This document shows positions 10,590 through 23,589 of a stretch of 64,000 nt of DNA, piece after piece. Under the pieces are notes generated by a model that had not been told where the DNA came from, made no database searches, and saw only the letters and a program-made list of their open reading frames with translations. Made by a program: the position numbers and the translations under genes. Source of the stretch: Pezicula radicicola (taxonomy: Eukaryota; Ascomycota; Leotiomycetes; Helotiales; Dermateaceae). Position 1 is the stretch's first letter. Each line of letters begins with the position of its first letter. The stretch spans positions 62,001-126,000 of the forward strand of contig PDUO01000071.1 of assembly GCA_003008705.1 (NCBI GenBank), read 5' to 3'.

Positions 10590-12575
10590 GTGAGTACGCT
10601 AACACTTCGCATATGACGATGCCAAGTCCGGAGAGAGCCGGACCACATGAGTTTACCGTAATCCACGGCAACAAAGACATCGATCAAGGAGAATCGCTGT
10701 AGTTTAGGAGAAAATCCAGCTAAACTGGCAACTGCAGACTCAGGTGCCTCGCGGAATAGGGCATCCTTTCGTTCGAGCTGTTAATATCTACCTGCATAAA
10801 TGAAAGCAATTTCCATATTTTGGTAGGCAACTCTTTCCTTCTCGCGCGATGGAAGAGTGAATATTGACGAGAAGTTGAGAAGGCCATGATCATCACCAGA
10901 TTGATCTACACCTTTGACTTGCTCCAGCACGTTGCTAAAGTTAGTCGCCGAATCTACGAGGATTATAGGCATGAAAGTCGCAAACCATCCTACGGTGGAA
11001 GAAATATCAAGCCTAGCATCCCATGGCTCTCTGCCATGGCCTTCCATGAAAAAGTTGGGCGCACTTCGGTCGGTAAAAATGAGCTGAAAACTAGAAATTG
11101 CAGCGGCCATGAAAACCTCGACGAGCTCTGCCTCCATGACGTTGCTACAGTTCGCTAGAATCTGCAAGGTGAGCTCTTCTTCGATCTCGAATTAGTAAGT
11201 TACAACATCTTGCTGAAGGTTGGGACAGTCATTAAGCCCCCAAAATTCCTGATGGGTCACAGGAATTGCTTCGACTGGTGGAGGGCATGCCTCCGCCATA
11301 GCTTCAACTCGCTCTCGTAGCAACTCAAGCCAGCGCGGATTTGATAATGACGATGGACCGGATAATTTAGTCGAGTTCAGGAACTCTTCAAGGTCGCCTA
11401 GGATTATTCTCTAAGATACAAAGTCGACTACCAGATGATGAGCTGTTAAGAACAAAAATTATTTGTTGTCGATCTGAATTAGATTGGCAGCTAGCAATAG
11501 GCCTTCCCTTATGTTGAGATTCGATTGCGTCCCTTGGTAAATGGCGACAACATCATCCATTCCGCTGGCCTTATAACAGGTAAGGATATATGGTTCATCA
11601 TCATCTTCTCTTTCTGGGATCACCTGGAACTACGCGAGAGACGTTTCGATGAATCGTGCTCTTAGTATGGGATGTTTCTGCACAACAGCATCCAACCCTT
11701 TTCGAATCGAGTCTTCTGTGATTGGCCTTGTAACCTCAAGCAAGAAAGAAAGATTGAACTGATCTGGAGCTGCTAGATCCACGCTCAGATGTAAATTTTG
11801 AATGGGAGACAAAGGAAATGGTACATCAGTAATTTCTTCTTCCTCATTAGACGTGGAAGCAATACTTGTTTCCAAACCGGTACTTAGTGCACCTATGGTT
11901 TTAAGTTGCAATAGTGACTGGACTGTGAAGTAGATACCCTCCGAGCGGCATCTAGCGACAACTTATATAGCAGATATCGAGTCTCTACCGAGGGCTTAGA
12001 AGGCTGTATCTAGGAATATCTTGTCCTCGGGAACGTTTAAGACTTTGTGCTATAATTGTTTTATTCTTCGCTGGATATCGGTTTCTGTTTCTCGCTTTGG
12101 CAATGCTCCCGTCTCCAAAAGTTGATCTTCATGAAGTGAAGTAACCATCTGTCGTAAGACTCTTCTGTTAAGCTTTCTAGACATTATCTTAGGAAATTCT
12201 TCAAGGGAGATATATTTTGATGGGATCATAAACGAAGGAAGAACCTAGAGAAGCTTTGCCTCGTTACTTTTCAAAATATAAGCCATCGCATTCGGCCTAT
12301 GCTTACCATTTATGTCCTTTCTGAGAAGAAGGAATACTACGAGCAATGTCGCAGCTCGTGCACCATCCTCTTGCAGGCTACAGAGTTCTACGGCTACTGG
12401 TACTAGATAGGACATTCCTTTCTTGATCTGGAATTCCACCTCTCTTAATTCGATACGCTATCTATTAAGCTTGATCTGAGTATCTTTTCGACCGATATAC
12501 TCTAGGTTACCATTGGGATCATACCGCATTAGGTCGCCTGTTTTGTAGAATCTTCTGCTTGAGGTCGCGCTTTTA
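10590..12575 (-). pseudogene. Non-ribosomal peptide synthetase fragment (adenylation end, thiolation, condensation)
   Basis: NRPSs assemble peptides on carrier domains. Reading leftward in one frame, the fragment starts inside an adenylation domain with the A7/A8 motifs RRFYKTGDL and [11 protein letters not shown] followed by RIELREVEFQIKK. Next comes the carrier site, LGRDSISAI, at about 11,950-12,010. A condensation domain follows: it opens with PLSPIQNLHLSV, carries the active-site motif HHLVVD, the GHGRE segment, and ends near FREAPESAV. At least eight stops interrupt it, all TAG or TAA, including TAG at 11630-11632. The frame is unbroken by indels over almost 2 kb. The 5' side (most of the A domain and everything before it) is absent and is replaced by the divergent TcA homologue. 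It is non-functional. Confidence 0.85.
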
Positions 12576-15500
12576 GTTCTAATTGCTAGAGTTACTAATG
12601 CAATCTATACAAAGGCTGCTAGTGACCTATATGACAAAACATTGAATCAAACGATCTTGCCAGGAGATGGATTTCTAGATTCTTCTGACATCGATTTCCT
12701 ATTAGATACAACGAGCACTCCGGATATTCTACAACGGTTCTTAAGAGTTCTTAAGAAGTTGATTCCGCAGCTTCTGGATACATTAAGTAATCAAGCTGTC
12801 AAACAAAAACTCAGTCCAGCTCTAGGTCGGGGAGCCCTATTAGTACCGTTTTCAGGGATGTTTCCTGCTCAGCAAGTAACAAGCTCATTGCTATCGCTCC
12901 GGCGAGGTTTACAGCTCAATTTCAAGCCTTTAGAATACTAAAAAAAAGTCGGGATAGTAGTTTCTGGATTCAAAATTGGACTCGTTGAATTGAGATGGAT
13001 TTTTAAGTACAGGGAACAGTCAAATAGGTGGCTTGACCTTGAAACTCTCCCTATTCACTCCACTTTAGCAAGCGCAAGCTTCCCTGCATAGGAGCCTCTT
13101 GTAGCAGTGTTCTAGCTGCGAGATTCGATATTAAAGGGCAGAGATCTGCTAAATTACATTTAGACTGCGGCGCGTTCCTTGGACACAACTAAGGACGACT
13201 TTCTCGAGCAAGTCGCTAAGATAGCAACCTAGGACCTAGAAGCTTTGAAGTCACTAAAGGGTACTACTGCTCTTAGTCTTGAGTTTCCGAGGTCCTACCT
13301 CAATGAGATTGCCATGGCCAAACTTTCCTTTGCTATTAGATTAACGAAGAAGATCGGTTGCTCTGTTCCCAATGCATTGTCTCTGGCCAGCGAGGTCGTC
13401 ACCGAGAAAGAAACACGTCTATCTAGGCAAGCTGTGAAATCAAAATACGACCAGGATACGTGGAATACAGTTGCTCGCCCTCTGCAAAATATCCTACGCG
13501 AAAAGCAACGAAGCTCTCTAGTATCCTACATACTAACTCACCCTGACCGAAACCAACGTAGGACTTGGCGCACACCTTCCAACGTCTACGAATTCTTTCT
13601 TGTGGATGTGGAACAAAATCCTTGTGCTTTTAGTTCCCGAATTAAACAAGCAATTGGATCGGTTTAAATATTTGTTTAGCGCTGTCTTCTAAACTTGGAG
13701 CTTGAGGTCGAGGCAAATAATGAAGTAGACGACGGCTAGGACGAATAGAATTCTTATCTCAAGTCAATCTTATTGACAACTGCAAACTGGGAAATCTACT
13801 GCTATCCCAAGAACTACCTCGAGTCACCATTTCGTGATGATAGGACGCCTTTTTTTAATGATTTTGAGAACCAACTCCTCCAGAACACCGTTACAAAAGA
13901 GACTGCCGAGCTGGCAATTATGAGCTACATAGACAATCTCGACATTATCTCCCACTTGTATATTCTTACGTGCTACCACCAGAAGGAGGGAATTCAAGGC
14001 GCCGGCACAGTTGTTGACATCCTCCACGTTTTTACACGGACCCGTAGTGTACCGTGGAGATATTTCTATGCGAAGAGGCTAGACAGCTCAATATGGACGC
14101 CTTGGGAGCAACTCAATGTCGATGTGCAAGGAGAACATTTGATCCCCGTTGTTTGGAATCGGCGATTGCATCTCTTCTGGGGTATATTCACCAATAGGCA
14201 ACCTTCGCAGGATTCTATAAAAATACCCAAACCTGAGGACAGCATTCCTGCCTCTCCTACCTTTGTCGATGTTTCACTTGGTTGGAGCGAATTGAGAGTC
14301 GGCAATTGGACACCGAAACAAATCACGGACAAGGTAGTGGTACTCTCAAAATCGGATGCTAGTCCCAATATTGCTGACGATTTCAATAATTGATACACTT
14401 TCCGTATTTCGATTGACGAAGACGATAACTCCCTCACAATCTTGTGCATACATTCAACTCATAGTCCAGCTAAGCAAGGAAAATTCGTCTTTCGAGACTT
14501 GAAAGGAGTTGTGAGAGTTGTATCAAGCTGAGGCTATGTTCCGTGGGTGACGTTCCCGACTACTCCTTTTGGATTTGGTATTCCCCTTCAAGCGCAGTTC
14601 AACCTCATTCCATTGATTAGACCTCAAATAACAGTGCCACGAGGGACACGAGAGTATATTATGACGTTCAAGGGAACAGCCAAAGCAGTATTCTTTGCAC
14701 CAGATCTTAACGCCATTCAGAATAATCCAGGGGACGAGTTTACTCTGGTTTATTCCCCGCAGACTTTCAATCCTTCCAACGACTCATCTTTCTTTTACCA
14801 ACACGACCAGAAAACATTCTTCGTCGAGACTCGTAGGAGGACAATTTTCAACTTTCCAAATCGTGTCTTGCCTTTCCCAGATAGAATACACCCAGGATTC
14901 CTGGAAGGCGGCATGATAGACCGTTATCTTACTGAACCACAAATACCCATCCTGCGAAAAGGTCTCCCACGACCTGCAGATGCTAGGTTTCCCAAATTCA
15001 TTCACAGTGGGACCTATGCTGGCGATCTTTTACCAAACCTTCAAGGCGACGCGCTCGCAAAGCTTCCATCTCTGTCTGGTGGGACCAGAACACTTGTTGC
15101 ACCTAGTCCCTCGCTTTCGCTAGGCTCAGCACAGACGATTCTCAACTCAAGACGTTGGCTCAATACTAAAGATATCTTTAAAGGTATTATTGGCTCAAAC
15201 ATGAGGATCCCAATCGACTCAGTGCGCCTAGCTACTTTGCCGTACTATGAGCTCTCGACTCTATATCATCCATTTGTCACTGACTTCATCTACGCTCTGA
15301 ATCGAGATAGCTTAGATGGCCTCTATCAAAGACCGCTACAATTATCCACCAGGTGCAATTTCACTAGCACATATAAGCCTATGGAAAAATACTTCGACAC
15401 GTCAGATTACCCTGTCGAAAATATTGATTTCCTTAGGGATAGCATACATTATCTTTACAATTGGGAATTGTTTTGCCATATTCCTATAGCGATTGCTGGC

Positions 15501-18360
15501 CAACTTAGTGCCAATCAGCAATTTAGAGAAGCTCAAAAATGGCACCACTATATCTTCGACCCCACCGACACCTCATCATTAGACTCTCCGAATAGATTCT
15601 GGCAAATGGGGTACTTCTATCTCACGGGTAAGAAAACGTATACCAACGAAACTCTGCCAAATATTTTGCTTTATCTGGCGAAAGGTGGAGCTGGCGTCAC
15701 TCTGACGGCGGAGGAATTGAAGATTGTGAAGAAATTGGAAACCGATGTTGATAGATGGAGAAAGAATCCTTTCAACCCATTCCCTGTTGCAAGAGCTCGC
15801 ACTACCTCTTTCCAGAAATGGATAGTCATGAAATACCTGGATAACCTGATTGCGTAGGGTGATCAGCTCTTTCGACAAGACTCGATCGAGGCTATTAATG
15901 AGGCTACACAACTTTACGTGCTGGCTGCAGAGATCCTTGGTGACCGCCCTGAGCAAATCCCGAGGAGGGCCATCCCTAAAGTCCAGACATTTGATTCCAT
16001 TGCGGATTCATTAGATGAGATAGGGAACTCTCTCGCCCAGATTGAAAAAATGGTGTCTGCAGCAAATACGAAGGAGGTCACTGACGTGCGAATATCTGTG
16101 GGAAGCCAGTACCAGGTGGCAGCTCCGTCTATGCTCTACTTCTGTGTCCCGAACAACCCGAAGCTGGTAGGATACTGGGACAAAGTGGCGGATAGACTAT
16201 TCAAGATTAGAAACTGTATGAACCTGCAAGGCGTTATTCGAGAATTAGCACTTTTTGAGCCTCCGCTTGACCCTGCGGCGCTGGTTCGAGCTGCGGCTTC
16301 TGGCGTAGATGTGAGCAGCGCCATGAACGACGTGAATGTGGCCTTGTCCCAGTATCGCTACCCAACTCTCTCAACCTAAGCTATCGAGCTGGTTGCGCAA
16401 GTTAAAGAATTCGGAAGGAGTTTCCTCGAAGCGCTCGAGAAGAAAGACATGAACGCATTGTCTCGTCTGCAGACTGAAAATGAAATTGACATTCTCGATA
16501 GAGTAACTGTTGTTAAGAAGCTGCGGTTGTAGAGACGAAGTACGCCTACGCCGCTCTAGAGAAAGGATTGGATGTTGTGAAAGCCAGGAAAGATTATTTT
16601 ATGGATAGAGACTTAATGGATACCAAGGAAGAAATTCATATGGGCTTGGAATTGGCAAGTACAGTACTAGATCTTTTGGAAAGTGGATCGCAGCCACTAT
16701 CTGCTGTTTTGCATCTCATTCCTGGTAATTTGGCCCCTTGAAAATTTGTAACTGTTCGAAAGTAATGCCATGTAGATGCGAAACTAGGAGCTCCCACGAG
16801 TATTGGTATTACCATCGGAGGACCTGGAATTGCGAGATCAGCGTCGAAGTTCGGTGAATTCATGGGCAAACTGGGGGGACTTATCAAACACACAAGCAGC
16901 ATGGTCGGCCAAATGGGAAGCTTTGGTCAACGGAAAGAGGATTGGGACCATCAGGCCAATCTTGCGACAAAAGAGATCGCCCAGATCAACACGCAGCTAA
17001 ACGGCGTAAATATCCGTTACGAAAGCGCCAAGAAAGAACTTGACAATCACAGACGACAGCTCGAGAATACCAAGAAAGTGAACGATTTGATGCATAGCAA
17101 GTTCACGAATACCGAGCTCTACGATTGGATGATCTCTCAACTTACTTCTGCTTATTTCCAGAGCTACTAGCTGGCATATGATGCTGCGAAGCTTGCTGAG
17201 AGAGCTTTCATCCAGGAAGTTGGCGCTGACCCGGCGAATCTCGTCCGGTTTGGGACTTGGGACAGTTTAAAGAAGGGCCTGCTGGCAGGCGATCATCTTC
17301 ATCAAGACCTCCTACGACTGGGATCAGCATACATCGAGCAGAACAAACGGGAATATGAGATTACCCAGAACATCTCTCTAGCTCAGATTGACCCCCTCGC
17401 CCTCATGCAACTCCGTACAGTCGGAGAATGCACATTCAGATTCTCAGAAGCAGTCTTCGACACCAGCTACCCAGGCCACTACATGCGACGTCTGAAGTCA
17501 GTAGGGATCACTATCCCCGCCGTCGTAGGACCCTACACATCCGTTAGCGCAACTCTCTCCCTGATTCGAAGCTCAACACGCATCAACGCCCTCGCAAAGG
17601 ACAAATATACCCGTCGAGACAACGACATCCGCTTCCGCGACGGCTTTAAGCAGTTCGATTCCATCTGTACAAGCACCGGGATAGCCGACCACGGCCTCTT
17701 CGAACTCAACTTCCGCGACGAGCGCAAGCTCCCTTTCGAGTATGCGGGAGCAATCTCAACCTGGCGTCTCATACTCCCGGATAAATTCCAGCAGTTTGAT
17801 TACCACACCATCTCCGACGTGGTCTTCTAGGTGCGGTACATCGCGCGGGAGGGGGGCGAAGCACTGCGAAAGATTGTAGAGACGGAACTACAGAAGCCCA
17901 TCCTAGATGCCGTGCAGATGGCCGAAGGTCAAACAGGGATGGGCTGGTTCTTCCAACTTCACCGTGATTTCCCAGATGATTTCTACCGCCTGACGCGCTC
18001 GGCTGAGGACTCGCCTCAAGAGATGCCGCTTAAGCTCGACTTGAGGCATTTGCCGTATATGTTCGTGGCTGCTAAGAGTGTGCTCGCTAATAAGGCCGCT
18101 GTGTTTGTCAAGGTCAGAGACGAGTTTAAGACAAATGCCGCGAAGGAGAACTTGAGGGCTAGTTTGAGAAATAAGGGCGAGGATAGGGGTGATGGCGTGT
18201 AGTTGGTTGAGTGGAATAATGGGGGTTTTGCGGGGGAGTGTTGCGTTGGGAGGGAGGAAGTCGGGTGAGTTGACCCTGACAGTTTGGAAGGATGGGGAGG
18301 AGAGGGTTCTAGGAAATGCGTTGGAGGATATACTTCTTGTCGTTGTACTATTCTGCTACT
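12570..18360 (+). pseudogene. TcA (TcdA-like) insecticidal toxin-complex homologue, 5'-truncated and broken
   Basis: TcA proteins are large bacterial pore-forming subunits of toxin complexes of insect-associated bacteria; homologues occur in some fungi by transfer. Roughly 1,900 codons are recognisable, compared with about 2,300-2,500 in bacterial TcA, and the N-terminal part is missing. Middle-region family segments lie around 13.5-14.0 kb and central ones at 14.5-15.9 kb. The helical pore-forming stretch lies around 16.4-17.2 kb and the conserved C-terminal region at 17.4-18.3 kb. One frame is kept from 12.57 to 16.5 kb, then a frameshift near 16,520 moves the rest, and another lies near 18,200-18,290. 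In-frame stops include 12939 (TAA), 13665 (TAA), 14391 (TGA), 15855 (TAG), 16377 (TAA), 16739 (TGA), 16763 (TAA), 17168 (TAG) and 17828 (TAG). It cannot encode a full-length protein. Confidence 0.85.
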
Positions 18361-19886
18361 TGGCCCTAGCTTTCATCCACTATGCTCCAAGACCTTCTTT
18401 ACTAGGACTTCTGACAAGTTCAAAGCAGACGAGTTCTCAAGACAACTAACTCTAAGTCCTCACTCATCCTGGGTGGTGGCTCTAAGAAAGCTATCTTTTT
18501 CTCTGGCGTTGGGTCGGGTTCAAAGTATAGACCTAAAAGCAAAGGATCGAGTTCGGCGATAGATCCTACCGTAGACCTTAGGCATTGCAGAAATTATTTA
18601 ACTCTTCTTTTCCTATTTTATATACATCCTAGACAACAGCTATTAAGCTTCCACTAACCCTAAGACAAATCCAAGCAATGGTGTACCATCCTTTACTAAG
18701 AGTATAGAGCATAGTGCTAATAAAATGCAGTATCTCAATGACTCGAATAGATATAATATTGCTTTACATTAATGTATTCCTTCTACTTCGGTAGCTTTGA
18801 CCATTTACCTGTATTTTTTAAAGTAATATCATCTTAGGTGGCTGGATCAAGAGCCGGGTACTTGTTAAGGTTGACATCAATCTCCCTCTTCGTGTATACA
18901 GTAAATCCAAAAAAAAGCAGGGATTCCACGACTTTCACCATTCATTGGCTTTTGAGGTTTTAAATAAAGAGTCGGTTTCAACTATTTGTGACTGGCTGAT
19001 GCCGTTGTTTTAGTATTGTTGTAGACTTTCTAGAACTCCTGACTGTTGCTTCTCTTCTTATTCCGATTCTAGAGATTCGAATACTTTGACCTCTATTTCT
19101 TAGAGTCTCTCCCTGGCTTTTTACCCGATGATATTATTTTAGAAATATTAAGGGACAAGATTAATCCTGCGATTATTAATTCGACCACTTTTATAGTTTA
19201 TCATTCGTAATTCAGTTCCTTGTGAATGAAGCCTATAATTTTTAAACTATGTTAGAGGATGGTTCTTATACCAGTTAGGTATAAGTCCTAAGTTTACGTA
19301 TTCACTTCGTCTGTAGCATTCCTCTCCACCATATAATCTATGACTTTGGTCCCACCAAGATACCGATCCCGCCATAAGTTAAGCCTGAGAATGTTCTACT
19401 CAACGATAACAATATAATATCCAGCAGTGGTTATGTCTTTAATTTGTTGTCGCGAGAGTAAAGCTTCTCTTTCGATAAGTGAATTTAATATGGCGATATT
19501 AGGTGGCTGCGTCCGCGAATTGCGATAGAATAATACAGATACTATAATTGTATGAGATACTGTCAACATTATATATCTCCTGTGTACTACAATCGGCTAT
19601 TCGTAAATGGTCTGGAGAATGCCCTATAAGAATGTTCACATTTGGTTGATGAAGTTGCTAACTAGATATAAGGTCGTATTGAGTCGATGCTGCTACTGTA
19701 CATATGCTTGTAATCAATAATGCAGTATGAGCTCCTCCCCNCCCCCCCCCCCTTAAGGATTTTCGGCTGCTGAAAGCAACGATTTACAGATCAATTTGAC
19801 AAAATCTCGACGATAAAAGAACAAAAGGAAGTACTTATATTCTTAGGTATCTCTACTATGAATTGGAATAAAGGCCTCGATCAACT
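18361..19886. other. Gene-free AT-leaning interval
   Basis: No supported frame on either strand. TpA-rich sequence with many stops in all frames is consistent with decayed repetitive DNA, but no transposon motif is readable. Confidence 0.5.
19736..19752. other. Poly-C run containing an undetermined base
   Basis: An N at 19741 sits inside a run of C (four before, eleven or more after). The length of this run is uncertain, so any frame inference across it is unsafe. Confidence 0.9.
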
Positions 19887-21560
19887 TTGTCTCTGAATTT
19901 TCTTCGTTACTCCCGCACTCAATGCCAAACCGCCTTCGTCTATGTGCAATGTGTCGAGACTTATATCCACAGTATCATAGTTCCCGTAGAAAACATTGTT
20001 CCTGATATCTCGATTCTGAGCCTCCCCCAGGCTCGACCAGTCCGTGGCCCATGGTGACTCTCTACAAACCCGTTCGTTCATGTTGATGGCGTGCGCATCG
20101 GTCGTGGTCGCCGTCGTCCTTTACGCTACAGCTACACCGTGTACGTGGCTTCTTTGAAGCTGTCAATCTTCTGCGTCACGTTGAGGTCTGGCGGGTATTT
20201 CCAAGTGCTCCCCGCTGTCCACTAACATGAGATCCCACAGTGTCACCAATAAGCCGTCACCCAATATGCACATAGTTCTACCGGCTTCTGGGTCAGTGTG
20301 GCACTTCAACACAGTCCTCACCGTCCTGGTACACAAGAGCATCTGCACGGCCATGCCCAGCGCGTAGCTTTACGATGGTGATGGTCTCCTTCTCCTCATC
20401 CTTCTCGCCGCCGGTTGGCGCCAAGATGACTCTCGTCTGCCCCGCGAAGCAATTATTGCTAGCTGTATTATACATACTCATGTTGATACCATCGCTTCGC
20501 TGTAGGACGGGAGCAGACTCAGGGGGCTAAAGGCCTTGTTGAGCACATCGAGTCGCTTGAGGAACAGCGGGCTATCGGCGCCGTAGACTTGTGTGCCTCG
20601 GGTCTAGCAGACTGGGTAAGAAGTGCTGGCCCCATGTTTTCCGGTGTTGTTGGTGCAGCGCAAGCTCGATCTGGCCATCGTCCTCTATGTCGTCGCTAAT
20701 TAGGTCCTCGATGACGAGGGCGCGGTTTTGCTGAACCTCGAAGTGCTCTGTTTGTTTGGCGGGCAGATTCTTGATCGGCACTTGTAGGTCTTTCCAGGTC
20801 GTTCTTCAACGGCTTGTGTTCGCTCTATCAATCGAGTGGGAAAAGACTAGAAAGAAAAGCAATGACTTTAGCGCGTGAGCCATGGTAGGCTATTTCAGAG
20901 TCGGGGAGACTAGACTTGTGAAGTCGAAGCTAAGCGGTCTAGCAAGAGCGTCTTTCTGGTAGATATCCCTCCTATGTCGATATTGGAATGTGGACTGGAC
21001 CGTTAATAACCGTCCATCCGCCATGATATTCATGAGCAAGTACCTCACGACGGCATGTATATCGGAGGTAATAATCGCGAGACTGACCGTGTTGGAGTGT
21101 GCTCAAGTTGATCGTGTACTGCATCATATTCCCACGTTCGATTAACATGGGCTTTCTTTTGTTGACATATATCCCTGTCTCTTCAAGCCTAAGAATAAAT
21201 GGGTACGTCAAATTCAGAACAGCCTGTCGGGCAAAGGTTGACTGTAAATTGGCAACTGCATGTATAAAAACAGTACCAAGCATTCTGGAGTCGGGGATAA
21301 AGGAATAGTTGCCTCCACTAAACTCGGCAATCGACTATAGAAGACCTGGCTGTAACTTATAGCCAAAGCCAAACGTGTGAATGGGCGCTGGTAATTCCCC
21401 CAACCTGCACATCGCCGGTATGTGGCCGTCAATAACGGTAGGAAATGTGTTGAAGTACTAACAGATGCTGCCGATTAATGAAATGCTGCAGGTCGGTCAC
21501 TACTGCCCTGGCAAAGTCAAACATGATCAGCTACGCCAGCAAGGGCAAAATATCGAATGC
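19887..21560 (-). pseudogene. VWA-Vint-Hint (hedgehog/intein-like) protein, heavily broken
   Basis: Fungal proteins with a von Willebrand A domain, a Vint linker and a Hint domain have an unknown function; Hint modules are self-splicing folds. The end of the VWA domain is seen at about 21,380-21,230: PIHTFGFGYKL, SIAEFSGGNYSFIPD and GTVFIHAVANLQSTFA. A TAG near 21,335 interrupts it. The Vint part follows at 20.78-20.50 kb: GQIELALHQQHRKTWGQHFL and, in another frame, VYGADSPLFLKRLDVLNKAF. The Hint part begins with MSMYNTASNNCFAG, continues with TMCILGDGLLVTLWD in a different frame and ends near 19.9 kb. At least two frameshifts and several stops are needed to connect these. The order and spacing match the family, so I am fairly sure of the identity, less so of the ends. 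Confidence 0.65.
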
Positions 21561-22981
21561 AGAATATGACTTCCCTGAAATGTTGATTCTAATATGTTGA
21601 CTTAGTAGAGGTAATGATGTACTGAAGATGGAAGATGAAAGTTGGAGACGAAGGTTGGAGATGAAAGGAAGATAAAAGGAGGAGGAAGAAAAGGTCGGGA
21701 CGAGGAGAATTTAAGGTTGTGTAAGACAACTAATTTAGTGTCGGGAAAAAGAAATATTCTATGACGATATTAGATATTCCTGTGTCTACTAAGATTACCA
21801 TCTAATATACAAATCCATTTGAGTCCGGCGCTTGATTGTTCGTGAACCAGCTGGTCTACGTCTGGAGAGCCCAAAGCACTCCATCCTTCCTTAACTTGTA
21901 AGCCCAAAAAGAAAACGACCACCTAGGACTCCACTATAATAGAAGATAGTAAATTACCAAGAGAATCTTAAGACCGAGGAAGCCCTCCTACTCGTTAACC
22001 TCTTAATAGAATATATCTATCTTACACCTAGTACTCCTAAGAGCTAAGCTAAGCTCCCATATTAGCTACATCATGCCCTCCGTCCTCTACAGCCTCTGAT
22101 TGTACATTTCAAGTAGCGACTCCGTACGCTCAAGTTTTTCCCGAAAAAAAAACCATCCAACTAACCAGGCTTGGGCTGCTGCTCTTGGAGATTGACTCCT
22201 GGGGGTAAAATATCCTTTTGATTCTGAACCAGCTCCCATGAAAAGACCCTGATTTTAGTCCTGTTCCTCTCCACATCTATTTGCAGCTGTGCCTCCTTCG
22301 AATGGGTTTAGGAACTATGAAGGATCGGCCAGAAAATGCTCGAGGTAAGCAAGGAGGAAGATGCCGTAATCCCAACTGTTATCTTGCTGTATGATTCCCT
22401 GCCATGTCTGCATACAATCTGATCAGTGGGGATTGTGCGTTAGTAGACTTTCTAGCATTCTGCGAAAACGGAATTTCGTAGAGGTTTCCAGGTCTGTTTA
22501 TTATGCTGCACACCAATCCTATCATAACTATCAAGTGTAAGTAAGAATGAAAGGCTTTCTTATCTTTATAGAAAGAGACAGGAACTCGGTAGATATCATA
22601 AGGTTTCTCAAGTTGCAAATGATAGCAAGGGGCCAGAGAATACGTTTATGAAAATAGAGGAGTAAAACAAGATTGTTGTATTCAACGATATCTATATTCC
22701 TATCCCATCTGCTTATCCTGTTATGTTTAATTGAGCCACGTAGAGCTGGGTAGAAGAAAGTGCTTTTGACGCATGCTTGGACTTAAAGAGCTATTCAAAA
22801 GTCACTGTACTAACAAAGAGAGGCATTTCTGGTGAAATGTAATTCCTAGTAGTTTGTTCTAATCCCGAAGTTTAGCCATGGGCTAGTAAAATCATTCTTC
22901 TTTCTAAGAAGAAGAACATATCCTTACACATAATACACACATACTCACGCAACGCAACCGAACGATCTCTGTCTGCGCACT
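21561..22981. other. Gene-poor interval with a purine-rich tract
   Basis: 21,620-21,710 is a purine-rich tract (GAAGATGGAAGATGAAAG-like imperfect repeats). No recognised gene follows up to the small gene at 22,982. Confidence 0.45.
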
Positions 22982-23413
22982 ATGGCGTCTACGACGACAA
23001 CATCATCAAAGCTATCCAACCCTCACTCCAACTCTCGGGCCGACTCCAAGGCTGAGGCCGAGACCGAGAAGATGCCGGCAGCCTTGAAGCACAAATACAA
23101 GCGCAGCTTGCCGGAGCCACTGCCACAGTCAACAACAACACCACCACCACCACCACCACCACCGTACGTTGCATCTCCACAAGAACGACCAACCACGAAC
23201 GTGGATCCCCACCAAGATCTCGGAGATCAACCCATCAACAACAATGACACCACTACTAGTAGAACATAGGGCGGCTGTTGTGAATTGGAGTGTCATGTCA
23301 GCGGTTCACAACCACCTATGAGTGTACGCGAACGCCTAACATATGCTTTAAGTATCCTTGCCCTCGCAGCAGTATTCTCGATCCTCTAGATTCTTTTCAA
23401 GGCACCCAAGTAA
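22982..23413 (+). pseudogene. Small proline-rich, Cys-containing tail-anchored membrane protein with two TAG stops
   Basis: From ATG 22982 one frame runs 143 codons to TAA 23411-23413 with TAG at 23267-23269 and 23387-23389. The N-terminal half is polar, rich in Ser, Thr and Asn, with a run of eight prolines near residues 54-61. A short Cys segment (GGCCELEC) follows the first TAG. The C-terminus is one hydrophobic helix (YALSILALAAVFSIL), so the order is that of a tail-anchored membrane protein. The second TAG lies inside the helix, where tryptophan would fit. The first TAG could be the true end of a soluble 95-residue protein. The gene at 40,072 has the same architecture. No family is known to me. 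Confidence 0.4.
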
Positions 23414-23589
23414 TCTATGAGGTTAGTTAACATTCTTTCGGCCTTTACACCTCTTTATTTAGCAGTTCATATAGTCCTTTGGCTTACCTATCTATGTTAG
23501 ATTCTTGATGCACATCACTAGCTTCTCGAAGTACGATTCCATGGCTTCTCGATCTGGGGCTTGGCTTAGTTTGCCATTCTTTTAGCTGG

